From Paralithodes platypus (Eukaryota; Arthropoda; Malacostraca; Decapoda; Lithodidae): 64,000 nt of DNA. The position numbers and the translations under genes were made by a program. Below are positions 44,607-57,012 of the stretch, in pieces; position 1 is the first letter of the stretch, and each line of letters opens with the position of its first letter. The notes below the pieces were generated by a model. The model did no database searches, was not told the DNA's origin, and saw only the letters and a program-made list of their open reading frames with translations. The stretch is taken from positions 24,809,781-24,873,780 of the forward strand of contig CM064512.1 of NCBI GenBank assembly GCA_032716605.1, given 5' to 3'.

Positions 44607-47600
44607 ATCAATCGAGTGTAAAACAGTTATGCCATAATCATTATAAAGTGCCTCAATAGCTATGTACGATAATAGCAATACAAAATCCTTCGTAAGACAT
44701 CGTGTTAGCAGTGATAAATAAGCAAATGTATTTCGAGTTAGAAAGAGAAAAACAAAACCTTAGTCAAACAAGTTTGCTTCAAATTTGGCAAGCCATGAAG
44801 AGGATTAAATCAAGAGCATTGGCTAAGATAGTTTATGTGTGGGGTTAATAACTGCAAAGTAATCAACACAAATAGTAGTCGAATTTGGATGTTGAAGCCA
44901 TGATCAAAATAAAGTCATTATTGGTCGAATGTTGGTTAATGGATGTTTTGAGGGTCTCCTTCCACCGTCACTCAGGTTAATGACAAACAGTTTGGCCAGA
45001 ATTACTGAAGGAAGTGAGGTCTGGTGTTCCGACTCACTTTCATGTACAGTTGCCCACAAACATTTTGTCCTCGTCGTGATCTTATGTATGAAAGTAAAAT
45101 AAGTATGAATGAATAGCGAGTGTAGTTTTTTTTAAATTCTGGGTTGACTAATAAGGTGAGTTAACCACTGCATAAGAAACTTCACTCGAAATCCAACCAT
45201 GCGCATAATATTTCCATGTATACGATCATGGAGAGGAACAGAACTTACGTGGCCAACTGTACATGCAGGTGGAACGAGAGTTGTTAATGTAATCGTCCCA
45301 TTCGTTTTACTCAACAATTGTGTTTCTTTCCTTTCCCATTTTTTCTTCTCTCCCACGCCTCTCATTCTTCTTCTTTTGATTTTACATCTGTCTGTTTTCG
45401 TCCTATTTCTTTGTTTTTCTCTAAGTATATTTTCTGCTCTTCTTTCTAACATGAACAATTTCATAGACTAGGGTTAAATGGCTTATGCACACATCATGAT
45501 GAGGAAGTGTTTATGGCACAATGTTAATAAGCTTATTTCCTAGTAATAAAGAGCTTTAAAATAAAACCCAGATAAAATGGTGGTCTCAATAATAATTATA
45601 AAACATAAATATGAAAAGTAAACAAAATCAGCAACTCCATGATGTTATGCTGTACAATGTGAGTATGTTTGCAATTATTCAGTGGCTGACCATTGATCGT
45701 AGATGGCATATATCAGTGTTGGTCATAAATGGCAGATCAGTAAACGAGAGCCATGACCTGATGTGGTTGTTGCTGCCTGGCTTACCCTCATCGTTGGAAG
45801 TAGTAACAATTGTTTATGTCTCCTGGTGTGCGAGTTTTGTTGTAATAAAGTCACAAGTGTAGGGAGGCATTGGCAGGCACATTGGTCATTGTGGTTTGTG
45901 AAGGAGACAAGGGTTGCTAGCCTTAGTGTGACTCAGTGAGTCCTGTTTCCATTGTCTGTGTTGTTAAGGGTGAATAACAATAATAACAGGTTTTGGGGAA
46001 CCAGTGGCTTTCTATCATTTTATATTACTGTACCCTGTCCACCACTGACAAATGCAATATATAGTAATTACTATTATGCACCTGACTCGAGAGGGAATAC
46101 ATAGATTTACATATTTTACTAGTAATACAATTTGCTAACCTAATAATTATATACCATGATGTTTCAGTTCCAATTGAATATTTTTCACACCCAGAGTGCT
46201 CCCTTTTACAGACTGCTAAATCACACGGAAATTCATCCTTGGATGCCCATTTACATGTGTAACGTTTGAGTTTCTATATCATCAAAATTATCTTGAAGGG
46301 CGGTTTAGGGGGTGTTTTTTGTTAAGCTTGATGGAGGTCTAGGGAGGGAAATGTAAACAATTATAGAAAGATGAATACATTAGCAAATAAATATGCCCAA
46401 CCCCCTTAACGAAGTGAGGAGGCTTGTTCCTACCGTGCACTTATTAGATCTGATGGATGCATATATCTGGCCTTTGTGGGAACTAGAAGTGCACGGATGG
46501 TACTAATTAGCAGAAGTGTAAACCATAGATACTTTATGTTAGGTGCTATATGTAGGTTATGTCTGGTAATTTTATACATCAATTGTGTGGGGAACCAATC
46601 GCATAGTTGGGAATGCCGTTTTGATTTAACCGAAAACGGCCTTACTTTAGCTCAGGAGATATTAGAATAATAGGTGACATTGACATTTATTTTGACTCAC
46701 ACCTGTATAATAATTATTTGAACATTCATAGGTGTCATTTGCATTTAAAATTTATTTCAGTGAATTTTATAAAACTTGAATGAATAGTAAAGGAAATCAT
46801 ATATTGATCGATTTCATCTTCTTTGTGACTTTGATGTTTCAATATTTTGTGTCGGGCAGTGCTTTGTCATACATATTCTGAATATATAGTTTAATGCACA
46901 TTTGTCAGATAGCTTAAACACATTAAACACAAATATATTTTGTCCTTGACCTTAGCCAATTTATTTCGAAACATTTATTTACAATTTAGGCAATATAATA
47001 TCCATGTAAACAGTAACTGGTGTAATGAAAATGGTGACATTTGAGCTAAAAACTGAAAATATGAGACAACACATATATGTTTATCTTGGCCTTTGACCAA
47101 GACCTTTGAGTATAATAAAAACACACTGACCAACTGGATGTGCCCCTGAAAATTGATAAAAATCCATTAAACTATAACAGAGGAGCTTACTGACAGACAG
47201 ACGCTGGATACCAAATAGGCTGTCTAGTGAACAGCATACGGGCAGGATTTCTGTGTAATACCACTCTGCTTTCGCAGAGTTGGTAATAGTATTTTATATA
47301 ATAGTATGCTAGCTGGAACTTTCTTTTTTATTTTCACTGAAGTAACATCAACGCCAACAAGCATTTGGGAACTTTATTAGGAAACAAATATGCACAGCGA
47401 CTTATAAAATACGGAACCAAAACTTCCCTGATTCTTTCAATGCCTCAAACTTATTACTTAACCAACAATATATTCCACTCCCTTCAATGTGTTATCGCCC
47501 ATGTTAGCGTAACTGGCAAGCTCATCCCCTACCCGGGATTCAAGCACCATAAAGGCAATGCCCAGGAATGCTGGTTTTCTAAGTACTGTTTTCTCTATCT

Positions 47601-48077
47601 CGATTATTAATGTGTCGGGCGCTGTTTTAGTGCATATCTGAATATTTCTAATATAATGTCATATCACTTGAGCTAATCTACCTGCAGGTTGTTGCTGACA
47701 TCTTTGTCAAAATATCCCAGGATGGTTGCTAGAATATAGATGTTGATAGAAAGTTGCTTGGAATATCGCTTGAGTGAAGCCGCCTTTTTCACCGTATTAA
47801 GGCCAGGAGACTCGTTTCGGCACCCCAAGTTTTTGTTCGATCTTACTCACCCCCAGTCATCTACATAGGTGTGAACGTCGGGACCTTAATGTACTGGTGA
47901 TATAAGGAACATTTAGCCCAGCTTTATGTGCAGTTTGCGTTTGGCGGGGAGGAAAGGCGTTTCGGGCTGGAAACCTCTTAGGTGTTGCAAGTGGTGGCCG
48001 CGGGAGCTATGATAGGACAGCATTAACAGCGGCAAAGAAAAGATTTCCAAAAGAAGCACTTAGCTTTATATATATAC
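44604..48077. other. 3.4 kb with no recognised gene or repeat
   Basis: AT-rich; open frames (for example 45199-45471, 45611-45862 and 47365-47610) lack motifs. TGTCGGGCAGTGCTTTGTCAT with ATTCTGAATAT (46851) and TGTCGGGCGCTGTTTTAGTG with CTGAATATTTC (47612) hint at two diverged copies of one repeat. This is the best candidate for non-repetitive DNA in the window. Confidence 0.4.
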
Positions 48078-50712
48078 ATTAGCTTCTGCAACACTCGTGG
48101 CCTCTCCTCTAACTTCCACTTTGTGGAACACCACCTCTCCTCTGCCAACCCTAACCTTCTCTTTATCACCGAAACTCAGGTGTCTGGGACTGCTGACAGC
48201 ACACCCTTCTCTGTATCCTCCTACTATCTCAATCTTCAGTTTCAAGCCAAAGGTGAATGCTACGTATATGTGCGCAACAATCTTGATTTCTCTCTTGTTC
48301 CCAACTTTGACTCCTCTGAATTCTCAACTCTCTGGCTAAGGCCTTCTTGTCACTCTCAAACTAAATATTTTGGTGCTGTTTACCTCTCCTTGGTGAACAA
48401 GCCTACATCTTTTCAATCCTAAATGACCTAGAGCAGTTAGTCCAGCAACTCGATCGTATCCCGGATCGCCCAATTTGTTTATTTATTTCTATCTTCTAAA
48501 CCTGCTTATACTGTAAATATTTTCTCAGCTTTGGGCTCCCCTGACAATAAACTTATCTCTGTCACCTGTCTTATCTCTCCGGTATGGCCGCCCAATCCTC
48601 CCAGCCGGCGGCGTTTGTGGAACTTTAGCGCTGTCGTAGTACTTCTTTGATTCCCCATGGAATGACGTTTAATTCGATGGCCAGGGACCCTTGGAGAGTG
48701 CTGAACGCATTACCGAGGTAATCCTCTCGGGCATGGAAGCATTCCATTTTCTTTCGCTCAGTCTAATGCTAAAAAATCTTGGTTTACTAACGCTTGTTCT
48801 ACTGTTGTTCGCAATAAGGAGGAAGCATTCAAACGGTACCATCGCCTTCAAACTCAAGAATCTTATGCTTCCTATGTTTCTGCCCGGAATCAAGCGATAT
48901 CTGTTCTTCGGCTTGCCAAATTTTCTTTCATCAATAATAAATGCACTGAACAATCAAACTCTAGCTCTTCCCAAGCTTTCTGGTCTCTAGCTAAAAATCT
49001 CTCCAATAACTTTTCTTCGACGTGTTTCCCTCCTCTTTTTCACTCAGACGGCATCACCGTCACTTCTTCCACTGACAAACCTGAACTCTTTGCTAAGACT
49101 TTTGCAAAAATCTCCACTTTGAATGAGTCCGGTGCTATTCCTCCCCCTCCCCTCTCTTCTACTTATGCGTCTTTTCCAGGGATGTACTTTCCACCCTCTC
49201 TGGGCTAAATACTAAGAAGTTGTACAGACCGGACGGTGTTCCTCTTGTTGTACTGTGCTGACTCCCTGCCTAGGCAAACTCTTCCATCTCTGTCTATCCT
49301 CTAACGTCTTCCCTTTTTGCTGGAAGTTTGCTCTCATTCAACTTGTCCTAAAGAAGGATAAAGACTCTCAACCCTCCCACTATCGTCCAATTGGTCTTAT
49401 TTCTTGTATCTCTAAAATTAATTAAACTATTCTTACCTCAAAATTTCTTAAGCATTTAACTTCCCATAACCTACTCTCAGACTGCCAGTATGGCTTCCTT
49501 AAAGGCCGCTCTACTGGTGATCTTATTTCTTATCTTACTAACTTTTGGTCATCTTCCATTCGGGACTTAGGTGAGACTTTTTTTGTTGCGTTAAGAAATA
49601 TCGAAGGCCTTCGATAGAGTCTGGCACAAATCCCTCATCTCCAAACTACACTCCTTAGAGTTATGTCCCTCAATTTGTACCTTTGCCTCTAATTTCCTTT
49701 CCGGGCATTCCATAGCTGTGGATGTGGACGTCCACCAGTCACTTCCTCAACCTATCAACTCCGGTGTTCCTCAGGGTTCTGTCCGATCTCCAATTATCTT
49801 CCTATTATTCATTAACGACCAAATCAACTGCACCTCCAGCCCAATCCTCTTTTATGCTGACAATACACTCTTCAACTAACCTTCCACAAGAGCATTCACA
49901 GCAGGAACGTAAGGAGTCCATAAAGCACCTATCCTTTGATCTCTCTACTTTCTTACTTTCAATGCTTCCAAAACTCAATTTCTCCATCTGTCCACTCGTC
50001 GCCTTTTTGTGGAAAACAACGACCTACTTTTCAACAACATACAAATTTTCCCTTTACTGTATATTCTCTTAATATTCTCGGTGTCTCTTTTTCTTCTGAT
50101 CAAATCATCACTCTTGCAAAAGCAGCTTCCTAGAAACTGGGTGTGCTCAACCGCCTCCGGGGGTTCTTGACCCCTGCACAGATTCTAGATCTGTACAGGG
50201 GCTCAGTGCGTCCATGTATTAAGTATTGTTCTCACGTGTGGGGAGGATCCTCTCACACAGCACTACTAGCCAAAGTAGAAAAGAACGCCTTCCGTCTCAT
50301 TAACTAACATCCACTTGCCAATTCTTTGCAGTCTTTCTCTCTTCGCCGCAATGTTGCATCTGTCTCACTATTCTACCACTATTACAATAATCAGTGTTCC
50401 TCAGAGCTCTCTCAGAGTATACAACCCACTCTTCAGAGAGCACATAGCACCTGTCATGAAACACAATCCCACCCCTACTTTGTGCAACTCTCCAACCCAA
50501 GAGTGAAACGTTATTTTTAATCTGTCTTCATTCAACAGCTGAGCTCTGGAACTCTCTCCTAGAATCAGTCTTTCCCTCTTCCTATAACACACTCTGTGTG
50601 TCCAGACATTTTGGCTCGAATCTTCCTTGATTATGGCTCTGTCAGTCTTTCAATTCTGGGGGAGGCACTCGCTACAGGCAGTTCTGCCTTTTGTCTCCCT
50701 CACTAACATATA
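48078..50712 (+). mobile_element. LINE-A, long but heavily mutated copy
   Basis: Collinear with 54060-56990: [87 protein letters not shown], then the tail hairpin at 50657-50702. About 150 bp are deleted at 48393-48394, removing the endonuclease block with GDFN. Many stops and frameshifts; dead. Confidence 0.85.
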
Positions 50713-50715
50713 ATG

Positions 50716-50735
<20 letters not shown>

Positions 50736-50779
<44 letters not shown>
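50736..50779. repeat. (TC)n(TA)n microsatellite
   Basis: A CT run (50716-50737) passes into TA and ends at the start of the next element. Confidence 0.9.
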
Positions 50780-50781
<2 letters not shown>

Positions 50782-51288
50782 TGACATACGGAGCCCTGTA
50801 TGTTAATTTAAGAGTTAGAATTAGAGTTGAAGGAGTGTCAAACTATCCAAGCGGCGAAGCAGACTAGCGAGCGAACCAGCGAGTGGGAAACCAGCTCGCC
50901 CGCATACCAGCAAACAAGCCTTCACACCTGCGTGCGTCATAGGGGACCCTGCAAACTACTTCGATGACCCGACGCTATGACGTATGATCGACGCCAGGAG
51001 CCCCCATTGGTCCACGCACCTGCTATGCAACTCGAGGAGCTATGATAGGGGCGCGCACCATCACTCGCCTCCTGATTCGTTCCTACACCATCATTGTTTA
51101 GTATATACGACCCGAGTAGTGGGCATTCAAATCAGTCTCATTTGGAGTTGGGGAAGGTGAACTTGCAGCTGGAGGAAGACGGGGTGAAGTATTATAATGG
51201 GATTGTGACTGTCAGTCAGATTATATAAGTGTGTGTTAAGTGTGTTCCGTGTAAACACTTACGTTATGTTGGTTAGTGAGATATGTGA

Positions 51289-51470
51289 TTGGGACGTTAA
51301 CGCTACTATTTATGTACTTAACTATTTGATTGGGAATTAACGTTAACGCTACTATTATGTGCTTAACTATTTGATATGAATTAACGTTAACGCTACTATT
51401 TATGTACTTAACTATTTGATTGGGAATTAACGTTAACGCTATTATTATGTACTTACTATTTTAGTTGACT
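51289..51470. repeat. Four tandem copies of an about 56-bp unit
   Basis: The unit contains GTTAACGCTACTATTTATGT then ACTTAACTATTTGATTGGGA. Units lose or keep single bases (TATTATG against TATTTATG). It lies just downstream of the putative promoter of the surrounding unit. Confidence 0.85.
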
Positions 51471-52640
51471 AACTTGTGGACTAAAGCAACTCTTTAAGTA
51501 ATTGGGTTATGATGAAAGTAATACTATTGTTTTATATTAATACTTACGAGTTCTTTCATTTTCTTTTAATTAAGCTTACATTGCTTAACGGTGCTTAGTA
51601 CGGTGATGCTATTGTCTCATATTAGTAATATCGCCTTAGACTAACATGGCTGTGTTAATATTACTTCTAGTGATTTCCTAAGCTGAAGACAATTATTTTA
51701 GCTTCAAAATATTATTTTTGCTTTTCATATTATTTGAGTGAGACCTGAATCGAATCTATGAAGCGATCCTGTAACTTAATTTACTCATAATCAAACCTCA
51801 ATGTTACGTGGTTAAGAAATACATTTAACTAATTATTAAATATATATCTAACTTTTGATGTGACTTTGATATTAATCCTGATGATAATAATAATATAATA
51901 CTGTTAACGTAAGACAAGAACCAAGAATAATTACATTAAATATAAATAAAAGGACATATAAGAAAACTATCTATTCATTTCAAAAAGGGTAAGAGATAGA
52001 AATATTCTTACTTTAATATTTATCTTTCAAGACTTTTTATAGAATTAATAGTCTTTCTTTAGCGATAACTTATTCGGTTCATAACCATAGCCTACTAAGC
52101 TTCGGTTAAATAATAATTCTTTATAAATACTACATGACTTTAATTAGTTTCAGTATTTTTCATAATTAAAGAGTATCAGTCAATAAAGGATACTAAGTCC
52201 TAAGATCCAAAAGGAAAGGAAGCAACAACAGGAATAATTTTATTAGATTTTACTTTTGTTTTGCCTTCAGCTGACTGATACCTTAATATATATCTCTGTG
52301 CTATCTAGATTCATCAAGTTAACCACTTGAGGATCAAGATACGTAACAATATATATACTCTTCCACTCCTCTACTCTGTTTCTAATATGTAAAGGTTAGT
52401 TCTTATATTTATGAAAACATTTATGTTATTAACTTTGCTCCTCCCCTCCTTTTATTGCTCACATAATATTTCTGCGTCTCTCATTTTATTATTTCACTTT
52501 ACTAGTTCTAATATGTATTAGGTTATTTTTATATCTATTAATTTTAAGTTTTATTCTAGATTTGTTAAATTTAGTCAATAATAAGAATATTAACATTAGA
52601 AAATACTCTGCCATTCATATAGGCTTTTATTTCATTTTAG

Positions 52641-52690
52641 TTTAGGTCTGAAGATGGTTTATGCTTAAACCGAAACGTTACCAAAATAAA
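52641..52690 (+). ncRNA. Hammerhead-ribozyme-like motif
   Basis: TTTAGGT-CTGAAGA-T-GGTTTA-TGCT-TAAACC-GAAAC-GTT-ACCAAAA, in order. CTGAAGA fits the core CUGANGA. GGTTTA/TAAACC form stem II, GAAA follows it, AC/GT gives a two-pair stem III, GTT is the cleavage triplet, and ACCAAAA pairs with the upstream TTTAGGT (one A-A mismatch) as stem I. One extra T lies before stem II. Minimal hammerheads of this type are known from Penelope-like elements and retrozymes. Activity is not shown. Confidence 0.45.
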
Positions 52691-52758
52691 GATGTTTGTA
52701 CCAGCGCTGGTGTTGATTTCTATCAACCGACTCCGATTCCCGCAACAAGAGAGTATTG

Positions 52759-52759
<1 letters not shown>

Positions 52760-52831
<72 letters not shown>
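52760..52831. repeat. (TA)n microsatellite
   Basis: About 36 TA units. Confidence 0.95.
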
Positions 52832-52836
<5 letters not shown>

Positions 52837-53273
52837 TATACATATATAAAGGTATATTCAAAAGCTAAATTTCCTTACCGATATTTAGGTATATTAAGTC
52901 ATAATCACGATTATATAATGCTTGAGTCTGTAAACTAAGGCAATCCAACTGCCAGGCAATCCGTTCCCTCTATTGCGATACAGGTGTTCCGGCATCCAAG
53001 GTTTCAATAGCCTCGGTGTTGATGTTCTATCTATCTATCTATTGCCGGACGCCTTACTCCCCATAATAAGGGTGGCCATACACAGAAGGCCCCCAAGCCG
53101 AACTATTTCCTGTAGGAGGGACAACCCGAGCCAGTTTTCTGAAGGACTTCCAGGATTGACCACTGAATTCAGGATCCGTCCGACTCCGAGGCCCTCTATG
53201 TATCTTGTTAGCATTATTTTTCTAAAGTGGTGCTAACCTGCCTTACACTTGGATAAGCAGTACGGATTTGTAT
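52832..53273. other. Unassigned sequence
   Basis: Short (CTAT)n at 53028-53041. No gene. Confidence 0.35.
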
Positions 53274-53397
53274 CAGGTTTACTCCCATAGACAGGCTGCC
53301 GACCAAGGCTGACGAGTCCCATCCACCCGGATTTTTATAAGGTTGTCTCCCCTAGATGAGTTGCCAACCAAGGCTAACGAGCCCCATCCACCCTGTT
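53274..53397. repeat. Two tandem copies of an about 65-bp unit
   Basis: CCATAGACAGGCTGCCGACC, AAGGCTGACGAGTCCCATCC and ACCC at 53285, against CCCTAGATGAGTTGCCAACC, AAGGCTAACGAGCCCCATCC and ACCC at 53350. A dispersed repeat is likely. Confidence 0.75.
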
Positions 53398-53789
53398 GAT
53401 ATTACTTACAACAAACGTGTGAAAGAACTATAGCTTGTTTTGTAAGGTATACCTGGCACGATTAACAACTGACCTGGGCTAACTTTTTATTCCATTTAAC
53501 CTATTTTACGTAGAACAATGACAAACCAAATATACAGACTTCATCTATCCATCGCCCATCGGTTTGTTAATGTGGGTTGTTTGCGTTTCTATTTTTCAAT
53601 ATTTATTGTATGCTAAAATAATATATACTGTATACAAGCAGTTGATAATCTTGCCGACTGGACGCTAGGATATATATAACATCAGTTGAAGTGTGAGTAA
53701 GAGGAAGGATTTCCTCGCACTTATCTGAATTATCGTAAAGGACTACATTTCTTCTTCATATTATTGGTTATTTTTCATATCACTCAATA
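53398..53789. other. Unassigned AT-rich sequence
   Basis: No feature was recognised. Confidence 0.4.
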
Positions 53790-53898
53790 AATGGCTTGGC
53801 CTCTCTTACTGATTTTCTTTGTGCCTCATTTACACTGAGAGCAATCCAGCTAGCTCTCACAAACACCTCCTCCTCCTATCCACTTCACTACACTAAAC

Positions 53899-55440
53899 AT
53901 GCACACCACACTTCATTCCTCCACACCAAAATTAAAAAAACACAAAATGATGAATTTTAGCCCAGCCTCGGAGTCCCCAGGGGGGGGGACCATAAATGCC
54001 CCCTCACCCGACCGACCATCCCCTGACGACCCCACACAATTACCTGGACCTCGGCCTGTTACTCTTTCTATTAATTTCTGCAACATTCGCGGACTTTCCT
54101 CTAACTTTCACTCTGTTGAGCACCATCTCTCCTCCTACAAACCTGATCTTCTCTTCCTCACCGAAACACTGTAGCAACATCCAGCAACCCCTTCTCTGTA
54201 TCCTCCTACTTTCTCTATCCTAGTTTCAAAGCCAAAGGCGGATGTTGTGCATATGTGCACAACAAACTCACTTGCTCTCGTGTTCCCGATTTCGACTCCT
54301 CTGAATTCTCAACTTTATGGCTCAAACTTTCCTGTCATTCTCTTACTAAATATTTCTGTGCTGTCTATCTTTCCCCTAACTCTACCAACTTTCCTAAATT
54401 CTTTGACTATCTAAACTCTACAGTGGAACACATTCTATCCATTTCTCCTTTCTCAGAAATCTCCATCTTAGGAGATTTCAACGTTCACCACCGCCAATGG
54501 CTCTCCTCTTACACTACTGATCCACCTGGTGAACAAGCCTACGTCTTTTCTATCCTAAATGACCTAGAGCAGTTAGTTCAGCAACCCACCCGTATCCCGG
54601 ATCGCATCGGAGATCGGCCCAACATTCTTGACCTGTTTCTAACTTCTAACCCTTCTTCTTATACTGTCGATCTTTTCTCTCCTTTGGGCTCCTCCGACCA
54701 TAAACTTATCTCTGTCACCTGTCCTATCTCTCGAGTACAGCCACCCGATCCTCCTAGCCGGCGGCGCTTGTGGCACTTTGGCGCTGCCGACTGGGAGGCT
54801 CTTCGGCAGTACTTCTTTGATTTCCCATGGAATGATTTCTGCTTCCATGGCCGGGGACCCTCGGAGAGTGCTGAACGCATTACCGAGGTAATCCTATCGG
54901 GCATGGAAGCATACATTCCATTCTCTTTCTCTCAGACTAATGCTAAAAAATCTTGGTTTACTCACGCCTGTTCTACTGCTGTCCGCAATAAGGAGGAAGC
55001 ATTCAAACGGTACCGACGCCTTAAAACTCAAGACTCTCATTCTTCATATGTTTCTGCCCGGAATCAAGCCAAATCTGTTCTTCGACTTGCCAAACACTCT
55101 TTCATCAATAATAAATGCACTGAACTATCCAACTCTAGCTCTTCCCAAGCTTTCTGGCATCTAGCCAAAAACCTCTCCAACAATTTCTCTTCCTCGTCTT
55201 TCCCTCCCTTTTCCCACTCTGATGGCACAACCATCACTTCTTCCTCTGACAAAGCTAAACTCTTCGCTCAAACTTTTGCTAGAAACTCCACCTTGGATGA
55301 TTCCGGTGATATTCCTCCCTCTCCGCCCTCCTCTCTCTTACTTATGCCTAATATCCTAATCTCTTCTAAAGATGTACTTTCTACCCTCTCTGGGCTTAAC
55401 ACTAATAAGGCGTACGGTCCCGGACGGTGTTCCTCCTGTT
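53899..55440 (+). pseudogene. LINE-A AP-endonuclease and pre-RT region
   Basis: 53948-54174: FSPASESPGG, then SINFCNIRGLSSNF and LLFLTET with the catalytic Glu, then a stop. The main frame 54255-55440 carries [30 protein letters not shown] (catalytic Asp-Phe-Asn, about 54466), [12 protein letters not shown] and [13 protein letters not shown] (catalytic Ser-Asp-His, about 54690). The linker is [18 protein letters not shown], then [19 protein letters not shown] and [13 protein letters not shown], leading to the RT finger ([14 protein letters not shown]). A frameshift at about 55430 in AYGPGR/PDGVPP separates it from the palm. Confidence 0.8.
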
Positions 55441-56907
55441 GTTCTCAAAAACTGTGCTTCCGTGCTGACTCCCTGCCTAGGCAAACTCTTTCGTCTCTGT
55501 TTATCCTCTAACGTCTTCCCTTCATGCTGGAAGTTTGCTCACATTCAACCTGTCCCAAAGAAGGGTGACCGCTCTCAACCCTCCAACTATCGTCCAATTG
55601 CTCTTATCTCTTGTCTTTCTAAAGTTTTTGAAACTATTCTTGCTTCCAAAATTTCTTAAGCATTTCTCTTCTCATAATCTGCTCTCAGATCGCCAGTATG
55701 GCTTCCTTAAGGGTCGCTCTACTGGTGATCTTCTTTCATATCTTACTAACTCTTGGTCATCCTCCTTTCGTGACTTCGGTGAGACTTTTTCTATTGCACT
55801 AGACATATCGAAAGCCTTCGATAGAGTCTGGCATAAATCTTTAATTTCTAAACTACCCTCCTTCGGTTTCTACCCCTCCATCTGTGCCTTTGTCTCTAAT
55901 TTCCTTTCCGGCCGTTCCATAGCTGCGGTTGTGGACGGCCATTGTTCACTTCCTCACCCTATAAACTCCGGTGTTCCTCAGGGCTCTGTCCTATCTCCTA
56001 TTCTCTTTCTAATTTTTATAAATGATCTCCTTAACTGTACCTTAATTCCCATCCATTCATACGCAGACGACTCAACCTTACACTACTCCATTAGTTTTTC
56101 AGAACGCCCCAGCCAGCAATCCCTCAACGACAAACGTAATGAAGCCATAGAACTCTTAAATTCTGATCTAAATACTATTTCCAATTGGGGCAGAGAAAAC
56201 CTTGTTAACTTTAATGCTTCCAAAACCCAATTTCTCCATCTATCTACCCGTCAGGATCTCCCAGCGGACTATCCCTTATTCTTCAACAATACAAAAATCA
56301 ACCCTTCATCTTCTCTCAATATTCTTGGTGTCTCTTTTTCTTCTGCTCTCATTTGGAAGGACCATATTACCAGTCTTGCTAAGGCAGCCTCCCAGAAGCT
56401 GGGTGTGCTCAACCGCCTTAGGGGGTTCTTTTCCCCCAGCACAGCTTCTTGCTCTGTACAGGGGCATAGTGCGCCCTTGTATTGAGTATTGTTCACATGT
56501 GTGGGGAGGTTCCTCTCACACCGCTCTCCTAGATAAAGTTGAAAGGAAGGCCTTTCGTATCATTAACTCCCGTCCACTCACCAACTCTCTGCAATATCTC
56601 TCTCTCCGCCGCAATGTTGCATCTCTCTCGCTATTCTATCGCTACTATAATAATCAGTGTTCCTCAGAGCTATCCCAGTGCATACCACCTCCTTTACGTA
56701 GGGCACGTGGTACCCGTCTTGCAACTCAATCCCACCCCTACTCTGTGCAACTCTCCAAACCCAAGAGTGAAACGTTACTCTCAAACTTTCTTCTACTCAA
56801 CATCTGAGCTCTGGAACTCTCTCCCAGAATCAGTCTTTCCCTCTTCCTATGACTTAAATTGCTTCAAACTCCGTGTATCCAGGCATTTTGGCTCGAACGT
56901 CCCTTGA
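55372..56907 (+). pseudogene. LINE-A reverse transcriptase and C-terminal region
   Basis: 55430-55659: [32 protein letters not shown] and PIALISCLSKVFE (RT domain 1-2). 55660-56450: SDRQYGFLKGRSTGDLLSY, ALDISKAFDRVWHKSLI (A), INSGVPQGSVLSPILFLIF (B), HSYADDSTLHYS (C; YADD intact, 56060-56071), FNASKTQFLHLS (D) and LNILGVSFSS (E). 56450-56807: VRPCIEYCSHVWGGSSHTAL, then LSLRRNVASLSLFYRYYNNQ. 56800-56907: YSTSELWNSLPESVF to VSRHFGSNVP and stop. Frame changes at about 55645, 56450 and 56800. All catalytic residues survive. Confidence 0.8.
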
Positions 56908-57012
56908 TTTTGGCCCTGTCACTCTTTCAACTATGGGGGAGGCACTCGCTATAGGCAGTTATGCCTTTTGCCTCCCTCAATCACATAGAAAAAAAAAAAA
57001 AAAAAAAAAAAA

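Larger units (their letters stand above)
50780..52759 (+). mobile_element. About 2-kb LTR- or Penelope-like unit between two (TA)n tracts
   Basis: It is bounded by TA microsatellites on both sides. At 51005-51015 CCCATTGGTCC is a reversed CCAAT box. TAGTATATACG at 51099-51109 is TATA-like and TCAAATCAGTCTCA at about 51129 fits an arthropod initiator (TCAGT). Near the 3' end AATAAA (52685-52690) can serve polyadenylation, preceded by a hammerhead-like motif. No ORF of note. Promoter, polyadenylation signal and no coding capacity suggest a solo LTR or a Penelope-type terminal repeat. I cannot fix the exact ends. Confidence 0.45.
53790..57012 (+). mobile_element. LINE-A, most complete copy (Jockey/CR1-type, APE plus RT)
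   Basis: 5'UTR from about 53790 (GGCTTGGCCTCTCTTACTG), endonuclease from about 53945, RT, C-terminal domain, 3'UTR with terminal hairpin (56934-56980) and a poly(A) tail. No ORF1 is seen upstream, so it is 5'-truncated or of a single-ORF type. Breaks: stop after LLFLTET (54172), then frameshifts near 55430, 55645, 56450 and 56800. Clade assignment (Jockey against CR1) is not settled by eye. Confidence 0.85.
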
